A stretch of 64,000 nt of DNA from NCBI GenBank assembly GCA_963565915.1, contig OY751491.1, forward strand, positions 4,402,001-4,466,000. The letters are read 5' to 3'. Of this stretch, positions 1 through 7,862 are shown piece after piece. The position numbers and the translations under genes are program-made. This DNA is from Entoloma clypeatum. Its lineage: Eukaryota; Basidiomycota; Agaricomycetes; Agaricales; Entolomataceae. The notes beneath the pieces are model-generated. The model was not told the origin of the DNA, ran no database searches, and saw only the letters and a program-made list of their open reading frames with translations. Numbering within the stretch: the stretch's first letter is position 1; every line of letters starts with the position of its first letter.

Positions 1-800
1 GTCAATGCCGAGCAATGAAACTCAAGGCCTTGATGCCCAAACTGTGGCATCACAGGCCGCAGATGTATTTGCTAACTTATATAGAGATGTGTAGGAACCT
101 ATAAGAAGTAAATATACAGTTGGATACATGAACTATGTATAGTAGTGAGCCTGTATTCCAAAATTATACATCAAACATAGTCAAAATCATGATGCAACAG
201 TGCATCATGGGTATCCTCAAACACAAAAAACAAAAATTCCTTACTTTCTCCTTTTCACAACCACTTTAGTCTACATATACTGTACATATCCTATTGAAAC
301 ATGGCATGTACACCTATTCAGACCATTTGAATATAATTCAAGGACTTGATAAGGTGAATATAAGCAAAATAGGTCGAAGATTTGACCAAAAAATTTTGTT
401 TCAGCTTTGGATTCTTCTCATTCCTCACAGCACATCTGTTTTTCAAATTTGGTGCATTCATTATTGAGATATAACACTTTTACTGAAATATGCACATTTC
501 ATCATTTCTATCCTATCTAGAGATCTAAAAATTATACAAGCTGTTTCAGAAGGTGAATACATATATATTAATGAGTTCTATCACTTCAAACTATTATTAG
601 ATCATGAGGAAGGCACCACATGTGCCTGCATGATGCATTTTGCATATTGTTTACTATTATTTAGTCTAAAGTGTCGCATCGCTATATGCTCCAATCTGTG
701 GCAAGAATTCATGAAATAAATACATATTTATTGACATATGATACTCTGCTACATAATTGATATAGTCTGTAAGCTTACTTCCTCCTGTGTAGCCATATTA
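1..800. repeat. R1 repeat, copy A, left part
   Basis: AT-rich noncoding sequence that reappears, diverged, inside the hAT element (about 41930-42760) and inverted near 61100-61960. Shared blocks include the stretch with GGTGCATTCATTA (about 450) and AGATCTAAAAATTATACAAG (522-541). No convincing ORF is present. The left end lies outside the window. Gypsy-1 interrupts it at 801, and it resumes at 7863. Confidence 0.8.
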
Positions 801-1277
801 TGTTAAGAACTGATCGACAAAACGTCGGAGCTACGTCGGACGCGTCGGAAGGTCGGAAGGTCGGAGCGCGTGCAACGTAGGGGCAAGGACTTGGCTTCAA
901 CTTGTGTGTTGCGCCCTCGCTAATACGTTGGTGTCCTTATTTCGGAGGATCGGAGGATCGGAGGTCGGACTCAAGTTAAGAGTCGGAAAGAGGACGGGAG
1001 GTATGATGTCGAATCTAAGTTGATATTCAAACTGAAGCTAATACACGATTCTACATAAGTTTAAATACTATGTCGGAGGACGTGTGGCTTCGTCGGAGTC
1101 GGATAACGAGTGGCTGTCGGAGATTCTTAACATAAGTAAAATGGTCGGATGTAAGTAATGTACGTAGTAACGAGATTCATAACAGTAAGTATGCATAATA
1201 AGTATTAGTCAAAATGTCGGAGGTGTCGGAGGTGTCGGGATTGGTCGGAAATCGTCGGAATGGATCGGAATGTAACA
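801..1277 (-). repeat. Gypsy-1 3' LTR
   Basis: 477 bp, TGTTAAGAAC at its plus-strand left end and ATGTAACA at its right end. On the plus strand I count 20 CGGA tetramers and no TCCG. It contains the same TATA and self-primer block as the other LTR (1023-1067). Its right edge abuts the polypurine tract. Confidence 0.96.
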
Positions 1278-1345
1278 GTATTTCCCCCTTAGGGCCGAAC
1301 CCATGAGGCCTAAGGACCTAGGTGGTCGGTGCGCGTGAACTGTGT

Positions 1346-1367
1346 CATGTGATGCGTTGGTTGAAAA
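1346..1367 (+). promoter_or_regulatory. Conserved block upstream of the antisense gene
   Basis: The stretch around CATGTGATGCGTTGGTTGAA lies 77 bp before the start codon at 1444. A close match (CATGTGACCGTTGGTTGAAA) occurs 65 bp before the antisense start codon in Gypsy-2. Apart from the polypurine tract region and this block, the leaders have diverged, so the block is a candidate promoter or 5' UTR element. The role is inferred. Confidence 0.45.
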
Positions 1368-1443
1368 TACCGTCTGAGTGGTTTTTTCTTCTTGTTCCCC
1401 CATTCTCTTTTCGTTTTAAACTCTTCCGAAAATAAACCTCAAT

Positions 1444-2383
1444 ATGTCGGCATCCGATTTTCAAAAGGAGATGGAGGCGCTGCAGGCTAAGCTCGCGGAG
1501 GTGGAGGCGAAAAAGCGAGCAGCGGAGGAGGAGGCTGCGAGGAAGGCTGAGGAGGAGCGGAGAGCGGAGGAAGAGAGGGCTGCGGAGGAGATGCGGGTAG
1601 CGGAGGAGATGCGTCGGGCGTCGGAGCTGGCGGCTCAGAAAAGGGCCGATGAAGTGGCCGCTGCACAAGGCGCATCGAGCAAGGGGTCGGGGGAGCCGCA
1701 GGCGGAGAAGAAGAAGAAGACGACGAAGAAGAGGAAGGTGGAGGAAGTGTCGGCGATGGTCGGAGAGGGGTCGGGAGTCGGGGTCGGGGTCGGCACCTGT
1801 GATAGGTGCATTGTGAAGGGCGTCGAATGCGAACGCGATGAGTAAGTCCCTCTTTGGTTCGTCTCTTCTGTTTTAACCTTGTGTTTTTAGGAATAAGTCG
1901 TCCTGCAAAGGATGTATCAAAGACAAGAAGAAGTGCGAGGTCGGAGCGTCGGAGGGGAAGTCGGAGGTGAAGCGCACGGTGAAGGTGAAGGGAAAAGGGA
2001 AAGCGACAGAGGTCGGAGGGTCGGAGTCGGAGGTGACGCTGTTGAGCGTCTTGAAGGAGATTTTGGTGGAGACGAGGCAGATCCGAAGACTGCTCTCAGC
2101 AGTTGAAGGAACTGTCAACATTGCATACGTGCCAGAGGAAGTGGAGGAATCGGAGTCGGAGTCGGAGGGATCGGGGAAGTCGGAGGTGAATGAGGAGATA
2201 GAGGAGTTGAGCCTGGAGCAGAGGCTGGTGAAGAAGATCAAGCAAGACATGTTGAATCAGAAGAGGTTGGATATGCCGGAGCAGTCCGACATGGACATAT
2301 CGGACGAGTCGGAGAAGGCGGAGTCGGAGGGGGAGTCGGACAAGGAGGAGGGTCCGTCCAACAAGAAACAACGTACTAAGTAG
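1444..2383 (+). CDS. Antisense accessory protein of Gypsy-1: coiled coil plus split Zn2Cys6-type motif
   Basis: Two exons, 1444-1841 and 1891-2383, with a 49-bp GTAAGT...TTTTAG intron, give a 296-residue protein on the strand opposite gag-pol. Residues 1 to about 85 are rich in Ala, Glu, Lys and Arg and look like a long coiled coil. A basic patch (KKKKTTKKRK) follows. Splicing then joins CDRCIVKGVEC to CKGCIKDKKKC, giving CX2CX6CX8CX2CX6C, the spacing of fungal Zn2Cys6 binuclear clusters. The C-terminal half is acidic and Ser/Glu-rich and ends SNKKQRTK, a possible nuclear signal. The gene is tail-to-tail with pol: its stop is 28 bp from the end of the chromodomain frame. Gypsy-2 carries a homologue in the same place with the same intron position, so this is a conserved part of the element rather than a chance ORF. 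DNA binding is inferred from the cysteine spacing, and the target is unknown. Confidence 0.82.
1842..1890 (+). other. Intron inside the zinc-cluster motif (Gypsy-1 antisense gene)
   Basis: Donor GA|GTAAGT and acceptor TTTTTAG|GAAT, 49 bp, phase 2. Gypsy-2 has the same phase and near-identical edges (GA|GTGAGT, TTTAG|GAAT), between the third and fourth cysteines. Splicing is needed to complete the six-cysteine motif. Confidence 0.8.
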
Positions 2384-2411
2384 ATAGTAATAGTACTTGT
2401 TTTTTCTTGTT

Positions 2412-2573
2412 TCAGAGCGATGTGAGCGGACCCGGTTTGTCGGGATAAGCGGAGTGAAAGTCGGAGACAAGCTCGGGGGCGTTTTCCAATTCATTGGCTG
2501 GTAGCCAAGAGAATTCTTCATCAGTGTTTTCATATCCTAACCAACGGACGAAATATAGTAGCTTGCAGCTACG
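2412..2573 (-). CDS. Chromodomain tail of Gypsy-1 pol, beyond an in-frame UGA
   Basis: The pol frame meets UGA at 2574-2576 and then stays open for 53 codons to a stop at 2412-2414. The open part reads as the core and end of a chromodomain (LLYFVRWLGYE, then EEFSWLPANELE). Family members use this domain to steer integrase to chromatin marked by methylated histone H3. The stop replaces what is probably an Arg codon (CGA or AGA, cf. AGA in Gypsy-2) and is followed by C, the leakiest context for UGA. Either integrase lacks a full chromodomain, or readthrough makes a minor extended form, or the copy is mutated. Confidence 0.75.
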   Translation of the reverse strand, partial: RSCKLLYFVRWLGYENTDEEFSWLPANELENAPELVSDFHSAYPDKPGPLTSL

Positions 2574-5500
2574 TCATCGGTCGATCTTTGAGTCGACTAT
2601 TTCAGCGATCTCGTACTCAAGTTCTCCGTCAATGTCAATCGGAGGAGGCGGAGGTTGGGTCCGATTCGGAATGGTGTTCGGAGTTGCGGGTTCAAGCATG
2701 GAGACGTGGTAGACGGGGTGAACACCGCGGAATGTGTCGGGGAGTCGGAGGGTAAAGGAGTGTGTGCCGGGTTGTGCAATGATCTCGTATGGTCCCAAGT
2801 ATTTTTCTGAGAGTTTCTTGGATGGGCGTGTTGTGCGGAAGAACTGTGCTTTGACGAAAACCTGTTGTCCGACAGAAAATGTCGGAGGTGCGATCCGATT
2901 ATTGTCGGAGGACTTCTGGTAACGTCGTTGAGCGTCGGAGATGGTGGCTTTCAGTTCTTGGTGAAGTTCGTCTAAGTCGGTCACGAAGGATCGGGCTCGG
3001 GAAGAGGCGAGGTCTCGTTCCGGGTGAACAGTAATGTTCGGATGGTAACCCTTGTTAGCAAAGAAGGGAGATATGCCAGTGGTAGCACTAGGTGCGTTGT
3101 TGTACGCGAACTCCGCAATCGGAAGGAGAGCGGACCAGTTGTCCTGTTGGTAGTTGCAGAATATCCGCAAGTACTGTTCGAGGGTCTGGTTAGTGCGTTC
3201 GGTTTGGCCATCGCCTTCGGGGTGGTAACCGGAGGTGAAGTGGAGGGTCATGTTTAGAGCCTTTCCGAGAGATCGGAAGAATCGGGAGACGAATTCGGGG
3301 CCGCGGTCGGAGGTGATATGTTCGGGGACGCCGTGTTTAGAGAAGACATGCAATACGAAGAGTACGGCAAGGTCTTCGGAGGTGCAGTGAATTGTTGTCG
3401 GAATGAAAATACTTTGTTTCGTTAATCGGTCAACGATAACGAGGATTGAATCAAAGTTGTCGGAGGTCGGAAGGGTCTCGATGAAATCCATTGAGATAGA
3501 ATTCCAAGGACGTTCGGGGATCGGAAGCTGTTTGAGTAGGCCGTAAGGCTTGTGTCTTTGTGGCTTCGATCGCATGCAAGTGGTACATGACTTGCAATAG
3601 TGTTTAACGAAATCTCGTATTCCGGGCCAGGTATAATCACGCTGAATGAGACTGAGTGTCTTGTTCTGACCTGGGTGTCCAGCAAGCATATGATCGTGCT
3701 TGTGCTGTAGGACTCGGAGTCGGAGGTCGTCGGAGTCGGGAACGTATATCCGATCGTCATGTCGGAGGAAACCATCGGGGTCGAGAGACCAGCGGGGTTT
3801 AGGATTTTTAGAAAGAGTGTCGTAAAGAGTGTCGGAAGGGAGTGCTGTGAGTATGTCGTGGTGAAGCTTTTCTGTGTCCATGATAATGGTTGCACGGAGG
3901 ACGGGCTCAAGGAGTTGAGTCGCGCGAACTGAAGCGGAGAGCTGTTCTTGCGAAAAGACTGGTCGGAGGTTGGTCGGATTGATGTCGACGTAGTCGCTAT
4001 TTCCCCCTTTAGGATAGACATCCCAACGTCTAGTTAGAGAGTCAGGTTTAGTTCCCAATCGGCCGGGGCGGAATCGGATGACGAGGTTGAACTGAGAAAG
4101 GTATTCCGACCATCGGACTTGTCGGCATGAAAGAACTTTGGTGGTGGCAAAATACTCGAGATTTTTGTGGTCGGTAACGACGTCAATCGGAGTACCGGAG
4201 CCTTCGAGGTAATGGCGCCAAATTTTAAACGCTTCGTAGATGGCAAGAAGTTCCTTATCGTGGGTGTCATAGTTTACTTCGGGGGCCGTGAAGGTGCGGG
4301 AATGGAATGCGACGGGGTGGACTTCATTGTCGGAGGTGACTATCGACAGAATAGCCGCTAGGGCATAGTCGGATGCGTCGGTTTCGACAATTATCGGAGA
4401 GTCGGGGATCCAGTGTGTCAGGATCGGAGCGGTGGTAAATGCCTTTTTCAGGTCATTAAAAGCGGTTCGAGCGTCGTCGGAGAACAGCCAAGTGGCATGT
4501 TTCCTGGTTAAACGAGTGAGTGGAATAGTGATGTTGGAATAGAATGGAATGAAACGTCGGTAAAAGTTTGCAAAACCTAAAAAGGACTGGACGTCCTTCA
4601 CTCTGCGCGGTTCAGGCCAATCCTGAATAATCTTGACTTTCGCTTCCGACATTTTGAGTCCGTCGGGAGAAAGGATAAATCCAAGGTATTCCACAGTTTC
4701 GGCAGAGAAATCGCACTTGTCGGCGTGGGTGTAAAGACCATGTTGTCGGAGTCGTCGGAGGACTTCTCGGACATGTTTTTTGTGTTCCTCGGGGTTGTCG
4801 GAGTAGATCAGGATGTCGTCGAGGTAAACGGTAACGCAGTTGTCCAGAAGGTCGGAGAAGATGTCGTTCATAAAACGTTGAAAGGCTGCAGGTGCGTTAG
4901 ACAATCCGAATGGCATGACTAACCATTCAAATGATCCATAGCGAGTGCGGAATGCAGTTTTCCATTCATCACCTTCAGCGATGCGGACTAGGTGGTATGT
5001 GTGTCGGAGGTCTATGGTGGTATAAACGCGTGCTTTTCCGGCAGTGGCTAAGAGGTCGGAGATGAGCGGAAGTGGGTATCGGTCCTTCTTCGTGATTTTG
5101 TTCAGGCCTCGGTAGTCGACGCATAGTCGGAGTGATCCATCTTTCTTTCGGACGAAGAGGATCGGAGCGCCGTGAGGTGAACTAGAAGGTTTGATGAAAC
5201 CGATATTGAGGTGCTCATCGATGAAGTCTCGGAGGGATCCAAGTTCGGATTGCGAGAGTGAGTACATCGGACCAATCGGAGGGGAAGTACCTTCCTCCAA
5301 ATTGATTTTGAGGTCGTACGGTCGGTGGGGTGCAAGGGTGTCGGCTTTTTTCTTACTGAATACATCAGCAAAATCGTGGTATTCCTCGGGTATGCCAGAG
5401 AGGTCGGGAGCGTCGTCGGAGACAGACGCGGAATTGGCGGAGATGTCGGAGAGGTGAACGCGGAAAGCGTATGCCCCAGGAGCTTTACATGCATGGAGAT

Positions 5501-6122
5501 ATGCGGCTGCATTGACCATGGTAATCTGTGGCGGGTCGGAGGTGTTCGGAGTGAGCGGATCGGAGGTGCCCATCGGAGAGGGCGGACACTGCAGAGGTGG
5601 CGGAGCTGCCTCAGCAGTCGACGTCGGAGTCGGACTCGGAGTGTCGGGTAACGTAGAACGGAATAAGATACTGCCCAATACCCAGTCAATCAACGGATTG
5701 TAGCGGGTGAGCCAGTTGTGTCCTAGAACCAAATTACAAGACGAATCGAGGGTTGTCACGTAAAATGCGACGGTCAGAAGTTCACCGGAAGGAAATCGGA
5801 GAGGAAGATCGATAGATTGTGTGATATACGTATTTGAAGAACCGTCAAAAAGTTTCAAAACCATAGGTGAAGGAATCGGAGTCGGAGATAAGTTTAAAGA
5901 AGAAATAAATCTGGTATCTGCGAAGCAATGTGTAGAACCAGAATCAATAAGAGTCTTTATCGGAAGAGAATCGGAAAAGGTCGGAGATATCAAATCAATA
6001 CATAGAGAGTTCGGATTTGAGAGAGCGGACGCATTGAGTCGGAGGGTTTCCAAAGGTGCACGAAAGGAGTCAACGCAATCCCCAGTACGTGCTGGAATCT
6101 GAGGACTGCTTACTATTTTTTT
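2574..6122 (-). CDS. pol: Gypsy-1 Pol: protease, reverse transcriptase, RNase H, integrase
   Basis: An open frame from the gag overlap at 6122 to UGA at 2574. No good ATG lies near its start, so it is probably made as Gag-Pol by -1 frameshifting. Counting from 6053, visible motifs are the protease DSGSTHCFAD (about residue 40), reverse transcriptase with YLDDILIYS (about 410), RNase H beginning VETDASDYA (about 556), an HHCC integrase finger (HDHMLAGHPG ... CKSCTTC, about 790-822), the integrase acidic residues in MDFIETLP, SDRGPEF and HPEGDGQTERTNQ, and the first strand of a chromodomain (YEIAEIVDSKID). Catalytic residues of RT and integrase are present. The protein is sized like fungal chromovirus Pol. 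It copies the element's RNA to DNA and inserts it. The sense strand is unusually rich in TCCG. Confidence 0.95.
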   Translation of the reverse strand, partial: KKIVSSPQIPARTGDCVDSFRAPLETLRLNASALSNPNSLCIDLISPTFSDSLPIKTLIDSGSTHCFADTRFISSLNLSPTPIPSPMVLKLFDGSSNTYITQSIDLPLRFPSGELLTVAFYVTTLDSSCNLVLGHNWLTRYNPLIDWVLGSILFRSTLPDTPSPTPTSTAEAAPPPLQCPPSPMGTSDPLTPNTSDPPQITMVNAAAYLHACKAPGAYAFRVHLSDISANSASVSDDAPDLSGIPEEYHDFADVFSKKKADTLAPHRPYDLKINLEEGTSPPIGPMYSLSQSELGSLRDFIDEHLNIGFIKPSSSPHGAPILFVRKKDGSLRLCVDYRGLNKITKKDRYPLPLISDLLATAGKARVYTTIDLRHTYHLVRIAEGDEWKTAFRTRYGSFEWLVMPFGLSNAPAAFQRFMNDIFSDLLDNCVTVYLDDILIYSDNPEEHKKHVREVLRRLRQHGLYTHADKCDFSAETVEYLGFILSPDGLKMSEAKVKIIQDWPEPRRVKDVQSFLGFANFYRRFIPFYSNITIPLTRLTRKHATWLFSDDARTAFNDLKKAFTTAPILTHWIPDSPIIVETDASDYALAAILSIVTSDNEVHPVAFHSRTFTAPEVNYDTHDKELLAIYEAFKIWRHYLEGSGTPIDVVTDHKNLEYFATTKVLSCRQVRWSEYLSQFNLVIRFRPGRLGTKPDSLTRRWDVYPKGGNSDYVDINPTNLRPVFSQEQLSASVRATQLLEPVLRATIIMDTEKLHHDILTALPSDTLYDTLSKNPKPRWSLDPDGFLRHDDRIYVPDSDDLRLRVLQHKHDHMLAGHPGQNKTLSLIQRDYTWPGIRDFVKHYCKSCTTCMRSKPQRHKPYGLLKQLPIPERPWNSISMDFIETLPTSDNFDSILVIVDRLTKQSIFIPTTIHCTSEDLAVLFVLHVFSKHGVPEHITSDRGPEFVSRFFRSLGKALNMTLHFTSGYHPEGDGQTERTNQTLEQYLRIFCNYQQDNWSALLPIAEFAYNNAPSATTGISPFFANKGYHPNITVHPERDLASSRARSFVTDLDELHQELKATISDAQRRYQKSSDNNRIAPPTFSVGQQVFVKAQFFRTTRPSKKLSEKYLGPYEIIAQPGTHSFTLRLPDTFRGVHPVYHVSMLEPATPNTIPNRTQPPPPPIDIDGELEYEIAEIVDSKIDR
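6113..6122 (-). promoter_or_regulatory. Putative -1 ribosomal frameshift site at the gag-pol junction
   Basis: The gag frame ends TCA AAA AAA TAG. The A-AAA-AAA heptamer (6122-6116) is a classical X-XXY-YYZ slip sequence directly before the stop. Moving back one base leads into the pol frame, which is open from here to the protease. Gypsy-2 has the identical GAG TCA AAA AAA TAG at 54935-54950 in the same role. I did not evaluate a downstream pseudoknot. Confidence 0.75.
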
Positions 6123-7339
6123 GACTCGGTCGTCTTCTCCGATTTGTCCTCAGCTTGGGCCGCGCGGGCTTTTGCTTTGGCGTTAGAAGACGATTTCTTC
6201 GAGCAGTCGGAAGCCCGATGACCAACGTTGCCGCAAAACATGCATAAATTATTGTCAAATCGTCGTTGGCGTTCTTGGGGAGTTAATTTCCCATCTTTGC
6301 CAAGTTTGTCGGAGAGGGCGGATTTCGGAGAGGTGGATGACGATTTTTGTTGTTGTTGCGAGTTGGGTTTAGACGATGAGGAGTTGTTGTTGGAGGATGA
6401 TGAAGCGGGGGTCTGTTTTTTGTCGGATTTGTCGGATTTGTCGGATTTCGGAGTAGATTTGTCGGAGGAGCGCGATTTCTCGCGTTGACGTTCCCAGTAG
6501 CGAGCATCAATGTTATGGGCCATTACTTTCAACTCGGCGAGAGTTTTTGGTTTGGGAAAAGTCCCCAAAACGTCCTTGATGCGTTCCGCTAAACCGGTAT
6601 AGTACCGATATCGGAGCGCGCCATCATCCCACTGCGTGCGAGCGGAAAGACGTTTGAAGTCCACGTTGTAACGTAGGATCTTCTGATTGTCGCGCATCCG
6701 AAGGTGATCCAGGCTATCCTCTGCTTCTCCGGTCGGATCGATAGGTCCGAATTCGGATCGGAGGATGTGCACAAAGGCGGACCAGTCGTCCAACCAGACA
6801 GAGTCATCGTCGGACTCTCCCAAGAGGGTGGGCTCAAACCATTCGAGCGTGGTTCCTCGGAGGTACGACAGAGCGAAACTGACTTTGTTATCATCGTCGT
6901 CAAAAGCGGGGTTGTTTCGGAAATATAGCGTGCATTGTGCAAGGAAACTGGTGAGTTTCCGAGAGTCGGAACCGTCAAAAGTGTCGGGTTCCTTCGATTT
7001 CTTTTTCGGAGTTTTCGGAGTCTCTCTACGTCGGAGCTCCTGCGTCATAAGCATAATTGCTTCAGCGAGGTTTGGAGTTTGCTCGCGACGGAAAGGATTG
7101 TTATCGTCAAAAGGAGAGGTCGGTGATTTAAAAGGATGGAATTCTTCAGGAATCGGAGGTCCTTGTGTCTGAGGTGTTCGGAGATGAGGTGTCGGAGATA
7201 TGGGGTCAGGTTTGGGTGCAGATTCTTCTGCGGGAATATCTTGGAACGTATGTAGAAATGTCGCCCTGGTGTCCTGCAGGTTTGAAGCTTCCGCTGCGGC
7301 TGCTGCTGCGCGGGAGTTCTGTGTGTTGCGGGCTGCCAT
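6113..7339 (-). CDS. gag: Gypsy-1 Gag
   Basis: 408 residues from ATG at 7339 to TAG at 6113. The first 85 or so residues are Pro/Ala/Thr-rich. A capsid-like helical part follows (KSKEPDTFDGSDSRKLTSFL, then the stretch around RGTTLEWFEP and a conserved YYTGLAERIKD). Then comes a low-complexity Lys/Ser/Gln linker and one CCHC zinc knuckle near residue 370 (CMFCGNVGHRASDC, CX2CX4HX4C). This is the usual design of Ty3/Gypsy Gag, which forms the cytoplasmic particle that packages element RNA. The start lies 46 bp downstream of the 5' LTR. Confidence 0.93.
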   Translation of the reverse strand: MAARNTQNSRAAAAAAEASNLQDTRATFLHTFQDIPAEESAPKPDPISPTPHLRTPQTQGPPIPEEFHPFKSPTSPFDDNNPFRREQTPNLAEAIMLMTQELRRRETPKTPKKKSKEPDTFDGSDSRKLTSFLAQCTLYFRNNPAFDDDDNKVSFALSYLRGTTLEWFEPTLLGESDDDSVWLDDWSAFVHILRSEFGPIDPTGEAEDSLDHLRMRDNQKILRYNVDFKRLSARTQWDDGALRYRYYTGLAERIKDVLGTFPKPKTLAELKVMAHNIDARYWERQREKSRSSDKSTPKSDKSDKSDKKQTPASSSSNNNSSSSKPNSQQQQKSSSTSPKSALSDKLGKDGKLTPQERQRRFDNNLCMFCGNVGHRASDCSKKSSSNAKAKARAAQAEDKSEKTTESKK

Positions 7340-7369
7340 AACTGGAATTTGAAATACGGATAAGTGAGT

Positions 7370-7385
7370 GGCAGTTTGAATATAC
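7370..7385 (-). other. Gypsy-1 primer binding site (self-priming type)
   Basis: Directly inside the 5' LTR the sense strand reads GTATATTCAAACTGCC. Twelve of these bases (ATATTCAAACTG) are the reverse complement of CAGTTTGAATAT in the LTR (sense strand, 7619-7608), placed where transcription should begin. I see no match to a tRNA 3' end. This is the arrangement known from Tf1, where the RNA folds back and its own 5' end primes. Confidence 0.75.
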
Positions 7386-7862
7386 TGTTAAGAACTGATC
7401 GACAAAACGTCGGAGCTACGTCGGACGCGTCGGAAGGTCGGAAGGTCGGAGCGCGTGCAACGTAGGGGCAAGGACTTGGCTTCAACTTGTGTGTTGCGCC
7501 CTCGCTAATACGTTGGTGTCCTTATTTCGGAGGATCGGAGGATCGGAGGTCGGACTCAAGTTAAGAGTCGGAAAGAGGACGGGAGGTATGATGTCGAATC
7601 TAAGTTGATATTCAAACTGAAGCTAATACACGATTCTACATAAGTTTAAATACTATGTCGGAGGACGTGTGGCTTCGTCGGAGTCGGATAACGAGTGGCT
7701 GTCGGAGATTCTTAACATAAGTAAAATGGTCGGATGTAAGTAATGTACGTAGTAACGAGATTCATAACAGTAAGTATGCATAATAAGTATTAGTCAAAAT
7801 GTCGGAGGTGTCGGAGGTGTCGGGATTGGTCGGAAATCGTCGGAATGGATCGGAATGTAACA
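7386..7862 (-). repeat. Gypsy-1 5' LTR
   Basis: 477 bp, identical by eye to 801-1277. It carries the promoter for the genomic transcript: TATTTAAAC on the sense strand (7652-7644), followed 33 nt later by the self-primer sequence. No polyadenylation signal was assigned. Confidence 0.96.
7608..7652 (-). promoter_or_regulatory. TATA box and self-primer/start region of Gypsy-1
   Basis: The sense TATTTAAAC starts at 7652 and CAGTTTGAATAT starts at 7619, 33 nt later. Gypsy-2 keeps the same 33-nt step from TATAAATAG to AGTTCAAATAT although the sequences differ, with paired changes in each binding site. A start about 30 nt after the TATA box would put the primer at the extreme 5' end of the RNA. 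Confidence 0.65.

Larger units (their letters stand above)
801..7862 (-). mobile_element. Gypsy-1: full-length chromodomain LTR retrotransposon
   Basis: A 7062-bp element lying on the minus strand. It is bounded by two 477-bp LTRs (801-1277 and 7386-7862) that read identical by eye, each starting TG and ending CA, and by a 5-bp target duplication TATTA (796-800 and 7863-7867). The uninterrupted target survives in R1 copy B around 42740, which confirms the boundaries. In element order it contains 5' LTR, primer binding site, gag, pol, an opposite-strand gene, polypurine tract (sense AAGGGGGAAATAC, 1278-1290) and 3' LTR. Identical LTRs mean a recent insertion. The one visible lesion in pol is a UGA at the chromodomain. 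Domain order PR-RT-RH-IN-chromodomain places it among the chromoviruses, with a Tf1/sushi-like priming scheme. Confidence 0.96.

Noticed and set aside
2574..2576. UGA read as selenocysteine
   Set aside because: Fungi of this group are not known to use selenocysteine, no SECIS-like element was sought or seen, and the aligned residue is Arg.
4725..5703. Several open frames on the plus strand across pol of Gypsy-1
   Set aside because: They are antisense shadows of a conserved RT/protease frame. None has a homologue in Gypsy-2, in contrast to the gene at 1444-2383.
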